In this document: positions 33,582 through 41,009 of the stretch, in pieces
How the letters are laid out: the number at the start of each line of letters is the position of its first letter
Position numbering within the stretch: the first letter of the stretch is position 1
NCBI RefSeq assembly: GCF_036084755.1
Contig: NZ_CP107968.1
Location: 1,240,001 to 1,304,000, forward strand
Source of the DNA: Streptomyces sp. NBC_00370
GTDB lineage: Bacteria; Actinomycetota; Actinomycetes; Streptomycetales; Streptomycetaceae
DNA: 64,000 nt
Direction: 5' to 3'
Position numbers and translations under genes: made by a program
Notes under the pieces: model-generated
What the model was told of the DNA's origin: nothing
What the model saw: only the letters and a program-made list of their open reading frames with translations
Database searches by the model: none

Positions 33582-34805
33582 TTACCTGGACTCGCCCGTA
33601 CGGGCCGGTGTGTTGCCGTTCACGCTCTGGTTCGGCGTATCGCCGCCCGCACCCGCGCCGCCCGAACCGGTGCGCCGCTGGAGCGAGTTCAGGATGGCCA
33701 TGCCCTGGCCGACCAGACCCGCCGCCATCTCGTTGACACCGTCGGTGCCGTTGAGGATGGTGAGGTTCGAGTCCGCCATGCCCCGCGCGGCGGCGTCGGC
33801 CAGTGCCGGCAGCACCTCGACGATGCGGTTGGCGGCGATGAGTTCCTGGTTGCCGTCCCGCAGCGACTCGGCGCGTGCGCTGTTCGCGTCGGCCTGCGCC
33901 TGGGCGAGGGTCCGTTCGGCGTACGCGCTGCCGTCCGCCTCGAACTTCGCCTGGTCGCGGGCCGCTTCGGCCAGTGTCCGCTGCCGGTACGCCTCCGCGT
34001 CGGCCGGCCGCCTGACCTCGGCTTCGAGCCGCTGGGCGGCCAGTTGGGCCTGACGCTCCGCCAGAGCCGTCTGCTGCTCGATGACTTCCTGCGACGCCTT
34101 CGCCTCGGCGAGCGGTCCCGCCTGCGCCGCGCGCGCCCTGACCTGTTCGGTCTCGGCCTGGAAGCCGGCCCGCTTGATCGAGGTGTCCCGCTCGTACTCG
34201 GCCTTCAGCGCCTCCGCCTGCTGCTCGCGCTCCGCCGCCTCCTGGTCCGCCCTGGCGGCGGCGATACGCGCCTGGCTGGCGACGGCCGCGGCGTGCGGCG
34301 CCGCGAGGTTGTTGATGTAGCCGGTGGCGTCCTCGATCTCCTGGATCTGCAGGGCGTCCACGACGATGCCGAGCTTCTCCATCTCGCTGTGGCTGCCCGC
34401 CTTCACCTCCTGGGCGACCCTGTCCCGCTCGCGGATGATCTGCTCGACGGTCAGGCCGCCGATGATGGACCGCAGATGACCGGCGAAGATCCTGCCGACC
34501 AGCTCCTCCATCCGGTCCTGCTCCGCCAGGAAGCGCCGGGCGGCGTTCGCGATCGACACCGCGTCGTCGCCGACCTTGAAGACGGTCACCGCACGCACCG
34601 TCAGCCGGATGCCCTGCTGTGTCACGCAGTCTTCGGCGATCTCCGCCTCCCGCAGCGCCAGCGAGAGCATGCGGGCCTTCTGCTTGATGGGCAGGACGAA
34701 GCTTCCGTGGCCCGTGACGATCCGGAACTGGGTGTCCTGGACCTGTCGTTTGGAGCCGGAGATCAGCATTGCCTCGTTGGGCGCTGGAACATGCCAGAAC
34801 AGCAT
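33582..34805 (-). CDS. Flotillin/SPFH domain protein without N-terminal membrane anchor
   Basis: 407 residues. An SPFH domain (about 8-170; VPAPNEAMLISG and the IVTGHGSFVLPIKQKARMLSL segment) is followed by a long Ala/Glu/Gln-rich coiled coil (about 175-330) and a flotillin C-terminus ending in a Gly/Asn-rich disordered tail. Bacterial flotillins usually begin with a membrane helix; here the ATG is at the edge of the SPFH domain, CAGGAG stands 7 nt before it, and a TAG lies in frame 21 nt upstream. Membrane attachment must then be peripheral or via partners. The NfeD-like gene upstream fits the usual flotillin-NfeD pairing. Confidence 0.8.
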   Translation of the reverse strand: MLFWHVPAPNEAMLISGSKRQVQDTQFRIVTGHGSFVLPIKQKARMLSLALREAEIAEDCVTQQGIRLTVRAVTVFKVGDDAVSIANAARRFLAEQDRMEELVGRIFAGHLRSIIGGLTVEQIIRERDRVAQEVKAGSHSEMEKLGIVVDALQIQEIEDATGYINNLAAPHAAAVASQARIAAARADQEAAEREQQAEALKAEYERDTSIKRAGFQAETEQVRARAAQAGPLAEAKASQEVIEQQTALAERQAQLAAQRLEAEVRRPADAEAYRQRTLAEAARDQAKFEADGSAYAERTLAQAQADANSARAESLRDGNQELIAANRIVEVLPALADAAARGMADSNLTILNGTDGVNEMAAGLVGQGMAILNSLQRRTGSGGAGAGGDTPNQSVNGNTPARTGESR

Positions 34806-34818
34806 GGCGAAACTCCTG

Positions 34819-34843
34819 TCGTACTACATGGTTTCGTACTACA
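34819..34843. promoter_or_regulatory. Direct repeat TCGTACTACA x2 in the flotillin leader
   Basis: Two exact 10-bp copies (34819-34828 and 34834-34843) with a 15-nt period, 14 nt upstream of the flotillin ATG. AT-rich relative to the surroundings. Possible regulator site or promoter element. Confidence 0.4.
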
Positions 34844-34890
34844 CGTTTGTCCGGAGAACAGGGGCCCGGGAAAATCCGGGCACCGGGGTC

Positions 34891-35112
34891 TCAGGACGGA
34901 AGGGGCTCCACCATCACCGATCGCGCCGAGATGCTGTCGGTGACAATTACCCTGATGTGTTGTCCGATCGGCCGGTCGGACCACGCCGCGTACGCCTCGG
35001 AGCCACCCCGTACGGCCACCAGGACCTCGCCGGGTCCCCCGTCCGGGATCGGCACGGTAACCCTGCCGACCGCTCCTACCGGGCTCTGCGAAGACTCATC
35101 TGCCGCGCACAT
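34891..35112 (-). CDS. Small NfeD-like OB-fold protein (73 aa)
   Basis: 73 residues from ATG 35112, with GGGGGA about 8 nt upstream. The pattern GAVGRVTVPIPDGGPGEVLV, then RPIGQHIRVIVTDSISARSVMVEPL, matches the C-terminal OB-fold domain of NfeD proteins, without their membrane helices. NfeD OB domains partner flotillins/stomatins. It precedes the flotillin gene by 85 nt on the same strand, so the two are probably one operon. An upstream GTG extension to 35223 is Trp/Arg-rich and unlikely. Confidence 0.6.
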   Translation of the reverse strand: MCAADESSQSPVGAVGRVTVPIPDGGPGEVLVAVRGGSEAYAAWSDRPIGQHIRVIVTDSISARSVMVEPLPS

Positions 35113-35330
35113 AGGTCGTTTCCCCCACCTCCAGCGCCCCCTCACCCACATCCATAGGGCGACCACGCCTTCCGGAGGCCCACGCCTCCAACCTCGCCGG
35201 CCACCGGGGACAACCCGGTACACACGACCGACGGCGACACGCCCCCGTTACGTTCACAGTACTCCGGGGGATGTCCGCTGAGTATCACTGCCACGGGCTG
35301 TATCAGGACCGTGAAAATCGGGTGCGCGGC

Positions 35331-36092
35331 CTACAAGCGCCCGGCCGCCACGATCCGGCTGAGGAACCGCCGCGTCCGCTCCTGCCGGGGGTCGCCGAAG
35401 ACCTCGTCCGGTGTACCGCGCTCCAGGACGACCCCGTCGTCCAGGAAGCACACCTGGTCGGCCACCTCCCGGGCGAAGGCCATCTCGTGGGTGGCGAGGA
35501 CCATGGTCATCCCCTCCTCCTTGAGGTCCCGCACGACCGACAGCACCTCGCCGACCAGCTCCGGGTCGAGGGCCGCCGTGATCTCGTCCAGGAGCAGCAG
35601 CCGGGGCCGTACGGCGAGGGCCCGTACGATCGCGGCGCGCTGCTGCTGGCCGCCGCTCAGCCGGTCGGGATACTCCTGCGCCTTGTCCCCGAGCCCCAGT
35701 CTGACCAGCAGCTCCATGGCCCGCGCCGTCGCCTCCTCGCGCGGTGTGCCGAGGACCCGGCGCGGGGCGAGGGTGACGTTCTGCAGGACGGTCATGTGCG
35801 GGAAGAGGTTGTACGACTGGAACACCACGCCGATCCTGCGGCGCACCGCGTCGGGGTCGGTCCGCGGGTCGGTGATGTCCTCGCCGTCGAGGAAGATCGC
35901 CCCGTCGTCGATCTCCTCCAGCAGATTGGCGCAGCGCAGCAGTGTGGACTTCCCGGAGCCCGAGGCACCTATCAGGGCGGTCACCGTGTGCGGTGGTACG
36001 TCGAGGCTGACGTCGCGCAGCACGACCCGGCCGTCGCCGAAGGTCTTGCGTACGGCGTCGAGCCGCAGCACCGGCGTGGCGTCGGCGGTCAT
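35331..36092 (-). CDS. Polar amino-acid ABC importer, ATP-binding subunit (GlnQ-like)
   Basis: 253 residues. Walker A GASGSGKST, Q-loop VFQSYNLFPHMTVLQNV, signature LSGGQQQR, Walker B LLLDEITAALD and switch His in LATHEM are all canonical. Start ATG 36092 overlaps the permease stop by ATGA. It powers uptake through the permease and lipoprotein encoded just upstream. One unusual point is Ile in DEITAAL where DEPTSAL is usual in this family. Confidence 0.9.
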   Translation of the reverse strand: MTADATPVLRLDAVRKTFGDGRVVLRDVSLDVPPHTVTALIGASGSGKSTLLRCANLLEEIDDGAIFLDGEDITDPRTDPDAVRRRIGVVFQSYNLFPHMTVLQNVTLAPRRVLGTPREEATARAMELLVRLGLGDKAQEYPDRLSGGQQQRAAIVRALAVRPRLLLLDEITAALDPELVGEVLSVVRDLKEEGMTMVLATHEMAFAREVADQVCFLDDGVVLERGTPDEVFGDPRQERTRRFLSRIVAAGRL

Positions 36093-36961
36093 ACGGTGCC
36101 TCCCTGGGCGCGCCTGCGGTCGGTCCGCGCGGTCAGCCAGTCGATGAAGCGGGTCATCGGGATGGTGAGCGCGACGAAGACGAGTCCGGCGACGACGTAC
36201 GGCGTGAAGTTGAAGTACTTGCCGGAGAGGATCTGGGCCGCGTAGACGGCGTCGACGGCGCCGGCGATCGAGACGAGTCCGGTGTCCTTCTGGAGCGACA
36301 CGAGATCGTTGAGGAGCGGCGGGATGACGCGCCGCACCGCCTGCGGCAGCACCACGTAGCGCAGGGTCTTGGCGTAGGACAGCCCGAGCGAGCGGGCGGC
36401 GGCGCGCTGGGAGGGGTGTACGGATTCGATGCCGGCCCGGAAGACCTCGGCGACGTAGGCGGAGTAGGTCAGCACGAGGGCGGCGCCGCCGAGCACCACG
36501 GGGTCGGTCGGCACCCCTTGCAGCCGCAGTGCCGGTACACCGAAGACGATGACCAACAGGCAGATGATCAGGGGCAGTCCGCGGAAGAAGTCGGTGTACG
36601 CCGTGGCGAGGGCGCGCAGCGGGAAGAAGACGGGGCCGCGCAGGGTGCGGGCGACGGCCAGCAGCAGCCCGAGAGCCAGGACGCACACACCGCAGATGGC
36701 GAGCAGCTTCAGGTTGAGCAGCAGTCCTTCGAGGACGTCGGGCAGCGCGATCCTGGCGTACTTGCCGCTGAAGAAGACCTCACGGGTGCGCTGCCAGCCC
36801 GGCGATCCGGTGATGACGAAGTACAGCACGGCCGCCGTCACCAGTGTGGAGAGGGTGGCCACGCCGGTGGCACGGCGGCTTCTCGCCCGCTTGTACCGTT
36901 CGCGTTCCAGCCGCCGCCGCGAGGGTGTGTAGGCCTCGCGGACGGCGGATTCCTCGGTCAC
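36089..36961 (-). CDS. Polar amino-acid ABC importer, permease subunit
   Basis: 290 residues from GTG 36961, which overlaps the upstream lipoprotein stop by GTGA. A basic N-terminal region (SRRRLERERYKRARSRR) precedes the first helix (about residues 33-52); the His/Glu/Gln-type permease core follows. The ATPase-contact EAA loop reads SVHPSQRAAARSLGLSY with DFFRGLPLI earlier. Only one permease gene is present, so a homodimer is expected. Confidence 0.88.
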   Translation of the reverse strand: MTEESAVREAYTPSRRRLERERYKRARSRRATGVATLSTLVTAAVLYFVITGSPGWQRTREVFFSGKYARIALPDVLEGLLLNLKLLAICGVCVLALGLLLAVARTLRGPVFFPLRALATAYTDFFRGLPLIICLLVIVFGVPALRLQGVPTDPVVLGGAALVLTYSAYVAEVFRAGIESVHPSQRAAARSLGLSYAKTLRYVVLPQAVRRVIPPLLNDLVSLQKDTGLVSIAGAVDAVYAAQILSGKYFNFTPYVVAGLVFVALTIPMTRFIDWLTARTDRRRAQGGTV

Positions 36962-37845
36962 TTGAGCACCGGCGCGTCCACGGCCTCGGACAGCCACTGC
37001 TTCTCCAGGGCGGCGAGCGTGCCGTCCTTGCGCAGTCCGTCGACGGCCGCCGTGACGCAGCCCGTCAGTGTGCTCTCCCGGTCGAGGACGAGGCCGAACT
37101 GCTCGGGTGTGCCCGACGCCTGGGCGAACTGGCCGACCACCTTCGCGTCGGTGACCTCGGCCGATGTGATGTAGAAGCCGGTGGGCAGGTCGACGACGAT
37201 GGCGTCGACCTGCTTGTTGTTCAGCGCGGACTTGGCGAAGTCGTTCTTCTGGAAGACGGCCGGCTTCTGGGTCGGCTTGATGATCTCGTTGACGGTGTCG
37301 AGGCTGGTGGTGCCGACCTGGGCGCCGAGCTTCGCGCCCTTGAGGTCGGCGACGCTCTTCGCCTTGGCGTACGGCGAGGACTTGAGCGCGATGACGGCCT
37401 GGCGGACGTCGTAGTACCCGGAGGAGAAGTCGACGGCCTGCTTGCGCTCGTCGCTGATGGAGACCTGGTTGATGTCGAAGTCGAACTTCTTCGCGCCCGG
37501 TGCGAAGGAGTTGTTGAACGGCACGGTCTGCCAGACGACCTGGTCCTTCCCGTAGCCGAGCGCCTTCGCGACGGAGTAGGCCACCGCGGACTCGAAGCCC
37601 TTGCCGTTCGCCGGGTCGTCGTCCTGGAACCAGGGCGCGTACGCCGGCTTGTCCGTCCCTACGGTCAGCTTCCCCTTGGTGGCGGTCGCCAGCTGTCCCT
37701 TGGCGCAGGAGCCGGCGGCGGGGGAAGCGGCGGACGAGGAGGAGGCGTCCGTGGACGTGGACGACTCCTGCGGGGCGCAGCCGGCGGCCGCGCCGGCGGC
37801 TATGACGAGGACGGCGGGCAGCCAGGCCCGGGCGCTGAGGTGCAT
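36958..37845 (-). CDS. Polar amino-acid ABC importer, substrate-binding lipoprotein
   Basis: 295 residues. Lipoprotein signal with lipobox AAGC (Cys23), then a Ser-rich linker and a family 3 periplasmic-binding fold: GKLTVGTDKPAYAPWF, KGFESAVAYSVAKALGY and FDFDINQVSISDERKQAVDFS are characteristic. The ligand is probably a polar or charged amino acid; the exact one cannot be read. First gene of the three-gene operon. TGTAAT lies about 9 nt before the ATG and no clear ribosome site is seen, so initiation may be near-leaderless. Confidence 0.88.
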   Translation of the reverse strand: MHLSARAWLPAVLVIAAGAAAGCAPQESSTSTDASSSSAASPAAGSCAKGQLATATKGKLTVGTDKPAYAPWFQDDDPANGKGFESAVAYSVAKALGYGKDQVVWQTVPFNNSFAPGAKKFDFDINQVSISDERKQAVDFSSGYYDVRQAVIALKSSPYAKAKSVADLKGAKLGAQVGTTSLDTVNEIIKPTQKPAVFQKNDFAKSALNNKQVDAIVVDLPTGFYITSAEVTDAKVVGQFAQASGTPEQFGLVLDRESTLTGCVTAAVDGLRKDGTLAALEKQWLSEAVDAPVLK

Positions 37846-37920
37846 GGCGCGAGAATTACACCTGGTGGGGGTGTGTGTCGAGATCGTTTCATTGCGATCA
37901 GGTGAATTCGCCCCGGTACG

Positions 37921-38394
37921 TCAGGTGCGCCGGCGCCGGCCGTGGCCGTGCCGCGAGCCGCCGCCGCCCGCGGTGGCGGCGTCGCGGTGCGGCCGGAAGA
38001 TCAGCAGATAGACGGTGGTCACGATGGTCACCGCCTGGGCGATGACGGTGAGCCGTTTCTGGCCGTACCAGATCGGCTCGTACATGTTCGGGAACCAGCC
38101 GAGTTCCCCGACGTTGACGTAGCGGTACACCAGCAGGAGCGCGAGGCCGCCTGCCGCGACCGACCAGGCGAAGACGTCACCGGGCACCCGCCGCCACACC
38201 AGTACGAGCAGCGCCGCCAGCGCGGCGGCGCCCGCCTCGATGCGGAAGAGGGTGCCCTGGCTGATCGCGGTCGTCGTGATCGCGTCGTACCTGTCGGCCA
38301 GATGGGCATGCAGATAGGCGTCGACCGCGAGTCCCGCGGCGGCGAGCACCCGGGCTGTTCCCCGCAGAAAACGACCGGAGGTCGATGACGGCAT
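37921..38394 (-). CDS. Polytopic membrane protein of unknown function (157 aa)
   Basis: About four predicted helices (near residues 12-28, 50-67, 74-90 and 118-135) and a His/Arg-rich C-terminal tail (SRHGHGRRRR). Residues VDAYLHAHLADRYD between helices 1 and 2 hold a His pair. GGAG precedes the ATG. It is 41 nt downstream of the cupredoxin gene and on the same strand, so it is the last gene of a three-gene envelope cluster. I do not recognise the family. Confidence 0.6.
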   Translation of the reverse strand: MPSSTSGRFLRGTARVLAAAGLAVDAYLHAHLADRYDAITTTAISQGTLFRIEAGAAALAALLVLVWRRVPGDVFAWSVAAGGLALLLVYRYVNVGELGWFPNMYEPIWYGQKRLTVIAQAVTIVTTVYLLIFRPHRDAATAGGGGSRHGHGRRRRT

Positions 38395-38435
38395 GGCTGC
38401 TCCATTCGAGCCGCCGGCCGGCGGCGGGGACCGGG

Positions 38436-38879
38436 TTATTTGACGGTGAGTGTGCCCGTCATGAACGGGTGGATCGTGCAGTCGAACGGGTAGGCGCCCG
38501 ACTTCGACGGTGCGGTGAAGGTGACGGTCTTGCCCACCGCGATGTCGCCGGTGTTGAAGGCCTTGCCCTTGGTCGCCGTCATGGTGTGCGTCGTCGTGTC
38601 CGAGTTGGTGACGGTGACCTTGGTGCCGGGCGCCACGCTCAGTGTGGAGGGCTTGAACTTGAAGTTCTTGATGACGACCTTCGCCGCCGTCTTCCCCGGC
38701 TGCGCCGAGGAGGACGAACTGCCGGACGGGCTCGGTACGGCGGTGGTGGCGGCGGGAGTTGACGAACTGTCACCGCTGCCACCGCCGTTGCTGTCGGAGC
38801 AGCCGACGAGGGCGGTCAGACAGACGGCGGAGGCGACGGCGGCGAACCGTGCCCGGCCGGTGTGAAGTGACAACAGCAT
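38436..38879 (-). CDS. Cupredoxin-like copper lipoprotein
   Basis: 147 residues. Lipoprotein signal ending LVGC (lipobox Cys27), a Ser/Gly-rich linker to about residue 63, then a plastocyanin-like domain: FKFKPSTLSVAPGTKVTVTN with the first His in TTTHTMTA, and the Cys-x-x-His-x4-Met-like set in DCTIHPFMTGT. The four type-1 copper ligands His, Cys, His and Met are thus visible. Extracellular membrane-tethered electron carrier. GGAG is 5 nt before the ATG. Confidence 0.85.
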   Translation of the reverse strand: MLLSLHTGRARFAAVASAVCLTALVGCSDSNGGGSGDSSSTPAATTAVPSPSGSSSSSAQPGKTAAKVVIKNFKFKPSTLSVAPGTKVTVTNSDTTTHTMTATKGKAFNTGDIAVGKTVTFTAPSKSGAYPFDCTIHPFMTGTLTVK

Positions 38880-38927
38880 GAGGTCTCCGAAACGCTCGTC
38901 GGCCGGACCGGCCGCACTGGCCGGGGG

Positions 38928-39506
38928 TCAGTAACCGGTTCCGCCGCTGTTCTGCGCGTTCTTGGTGATCTTCTTGCCCGACGGGTCCACGACGTACCAC
39001 TTGGCGCCGAAGTTGTTGAGGCCCTGGCCGTTGGTGTTGCCGGCCTTCGTGTCGCCCTGGAACCGGTAGAGCGGGTGACCGTTGTACGTCACCTGCTTGA
39101 GGCCGCCGTCCCTGGTGATCGTCGTGAGCAGGTTGGCCTTGAGGCCGCTGCCCAGCGTCGGCTTGGTCTTGTCGGTCAGCGGCGGCCACGCCGTGGCGCA
39201 CGCGCCCGTGCAGTTCGACTTGGTCTTGGTGTCCTTCTCGAACAGGTACAGCGTCCGGCCCTTGTCGTCGACCAGGATCTTGCCGAGCGACCCCTTCGCG
39301 ACGGACAGGGTGGGCTTCGCCGCTGACGTGGCCGAAGCGGAGGCAGAGGCGGAGGCGGACGCTGCCACCTCGACCTTGCGGCCGCTGTCGTGGCTGCCGG
39401 TGGTGTGGCTGTCGTTGTCACTGCCGCTGCCGGAGCACCCGGCGACCGCCGCTGCGAACAGCAGGGCGGCGGCCGTCGCTGTGACTGTCCTGGTGTGCTG
39501 TCTCAT
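38928..39506 (-). CDS. Lipoprotein with 'secreted repeat of unknown function' (PF03640-like)
   Basis: 192 residues. Lipobox AGC (Cys23) then a low-complexity Ser-Ala linker (about 44-64) and two copies of the repeat: LGKILVDDKGRTLYLFEKD with CTGACATAWPPL, and DGGLKQVTYNGHPLYRFQGD with NNFGAKWYVVDPSG. The two Cys of CTGAC could form a disulfide or bind a cofactor. Family function unknown. GAGGAG precedes the ATG. It leads a three-gene unit with the cupredoxin and membrane protein, which suggests a surface redox role. Confidence 0.8.
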   Translation of the reverse strand: MRQHTRTVTATAAALLFAAAVAGCSGSGSDNDSHTTGSHDSGRKVEVAASASASASASATSAAKPTLSVAKGSLGKILVDDKGRTLYLFEKDTKTKSNCTGACATAWPPLTDKTKPTLGSGLKANLLTTITRDGGLKQVTYNGHPLYRFQGDTKAGNTNGQGLNNFGAKWYVVDPSGKKITKNAQNSGGTGY

Positions 39507-39602
39507 TCAGGGACTCCTCTGGGTCCGTCCGGCCACCCCGTGCGGGCAGCGCGAGGCCGGCCCAGGCGGGGCCGCCAGCCCCAGTGGACAGCAGGCCCTG
39601 AG

Positions 39603-39639
39603 CCCCGGCCACCGGGACGGGTCCGTCCGGGTGCCGGGG
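39603..39639 (-). terminator. Hairpin after the PH-like hypothetical gene
   Basis: CCCCGGC(C)ACC pairs with GGTGCCGGGG with one bulged base, just downstream of the stop at 39655 on the minus strand. Confidence 0.5.
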
Positions 39640-39654
39640 GGTCCCGGGGAGGAG

Positions 39655-40188
39655 TCAGGCTTCCTCGAAGTAGGCGTCCAGAACCGCGTCCAGTTCGGCC
39701 TCCCACTCCTTGAGGCTGCTCCTGGCGGGTGCCTCGACGTCCGCCTCGTACGAGTGGCGGTCCGTGGTGTGGACCGTGACGGCGAACCGGCGCCCGAAGC
39801 GGGGGCTGCCGACTTCGACGGCGCCGATCTCGTCCCAGCGGAACTCCGCTTCTTCGCCGTCCAGTTGGAGCCGGACCCCGGAACGGTCGGCGGACATCGA
39901 GCTGCGCCGGTCGCTGACCTCGAAGACGGGCCCTCCGGCTGCGTCGGCGGCCGGCGGCACGTCGTCGTCGGCCTCCCCTGCGGCCGGTTCCGCGGCGGCG
40001 GGTTCTTCGGCGCCGGGCTCTCCCGCTGCCGGGCTCCCGGCCTCCTGCTCGGCGGCGTCCTGCGGCGCTTCCTCGGGGACGGTGTCGTCGGCCTCCTCGG
40101 CGGTACGGGGTGCCATGAGCCCAGGGATGTATCCGGGATCGGTCCCCGCTGCGGGTACGGGCTGGATTTTCGGATCGATGCGCTCCAC
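39655..40188 (-). CDS. Hypothetical protein, disordered acidic N-terminus and PH-like C-terminal domain
   Basis: 177 residues from GTG 40188. CATACT lies 7 nt before the GTG without a ribosome site, which suggests a leaderless transcript; ATG 40116 is an alternative. Residues about 26-85 are Glu/Ala/Pro-rich and disordered. Residues about 100-177 hold beta strands (GVRLQLDGEEAEFRWDEIGAVEVGS, RFAVTVHTTDRHSYE) and a final helix (LKEWEAELDAVLDAYFEE), a layout like bacterial PH domains. Function unknown. Divergent from the acyltransferase gene. Confidence 0.6.
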   Translation of the reverse strand: MERIDPKIQPVPAAGTDPGYIPGLMAPRTAEEADDTVPEEAPQDAAEQEAGSPAAGEPGAEEPAAAEPAAGEADDDVPPAADAAGGPVFEVSDRRSSMSADRSGVRLQLDGEEAEFRWDEIGAVEVGSPRFGRRFAVTVHTTDRHSYEADVEAPARSSLKEWEAELDAVLDAYFEEA

Positions 40189-40262
40189 GGCGGGCAGTAT
40201 GGTCGATGAACCTGTGCGAGGACCACTCGGTCCCGGTCCGGCAGAGTGAGGAGCACAACGCC

Positions 40263-40991
40263 GTGTTCTACTACGTGCTCAAGTACGTCCTGCTAGGCCC
40301 GCTGTTGCGAGGTTTGTTCCGGCCGCGGATCGAGGGTCTGGAACACATCCCGGCGGACGGGGCGGCGATCGTCGCCGGCAACCATCTCTCGTTCTCCGAC
40401 CACTTCTTGATGCCGACGATGCTCAAACGCCGCATCACCTTCCTCGCCAAGGCGGAGTACTTCACCGGGCGCGGCCCCAAGGGCCGGCTCACCGCGTTCT
40501 TCTTCCGGAGCATCGGTCAGATCCCGGTGGACCGCTCCGGCAAGGAGGCGGGCAAGGCGGCCATCCGTGAGGGGCTGGGGGTGCTCTCCAGGGGGGAGCT
40601 GCTGGGGATCTACCCGGAGGGCACCCGGTCGCACGACGGCCGCCTCTACAAGGGCAAGGTCGGGGTCGCCGTGATGGCGATCAGCGCCGGGGTGCCGGTG
40701 GTGCCGTGCGCCATGGTGGGCACGTTCGAGCTGCAGCCCCCCGGGCGCAAGCTCCCCCGGATCGGCCGGGTCACCATCCGCTTCGGCAAGCCGCTGGAGT
40801 TCTCCCGCTACGCGGGCCTGGAGAACGAGAAGGCGGCGATCCGCGCGGTCACCGACGAGATCATGTACGAGATCCTCGCGCTGTCCGGGCAGGAGTACGT
40901 GGACCGCTACGCGGCCGATGTGAAGGCCGAGCAGACCGGACAGAAACGGGGGCGCCCGGCTCGCGCCGGACGCCCCCGCCGTACTGGCTGA
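40263..40991 (+). CDS. 1-acylglycerol-3-phosphate acyltransferase (PlsC-like)
   Basis: 242 residues from GTG 40263, with AGGAG about 9 nt upstream; the longer frame starting at 40206 lacks a ribosome site. The catalytic HxxxxD motif is in GNHLSFSDH near residue 41, and the phosphate-binding YPEGTRS motif near 119. It esterifies lysophosphatidate or a related acceptor at the inner membrane face. The Lys/Arg-rich C-terminus (QKRGRPARAGRPRR) is encoded by part of the overlapping terminator hairpin. Confidence 0.85.
   Translation: MFYYVLKYVLLGPLLRGLFRPRIEGLEHIPADGAAIVAGNHLSFSDHFLMPTMLKRRITFLAKAEYFTGRGPKGRLTAFFFRSIGQIPVDRSGKEAGKAAIREGLGVLSRGELLGIYPEGTRSHDGRLYKGKVGVAVMAISAGVPVVPCAMVGTFELQPPGRKLPRIGRVTIRFGKPLEFSRYAGLENEKAAIRAVTDEIMYEILALSGQEYVDRYAADVKAEQTGQKRGRPARAGRPRRTG
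40947..40977 (+). terminator. Terminator overlapping the acyltransferase 3' end
   Basis: CGGGGGCGCCCGGC pairs with GCCGGACGCCCCCG with one mismatch around a TCGC loop. The stem is inside the coding sequence, ending about 14 nt before the stop. The peptidase gene converges from 41010. Confidence 0.55.
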
Positions 40992-41009
40992 CGCTCTTAC
41001 CGCGGCGTC

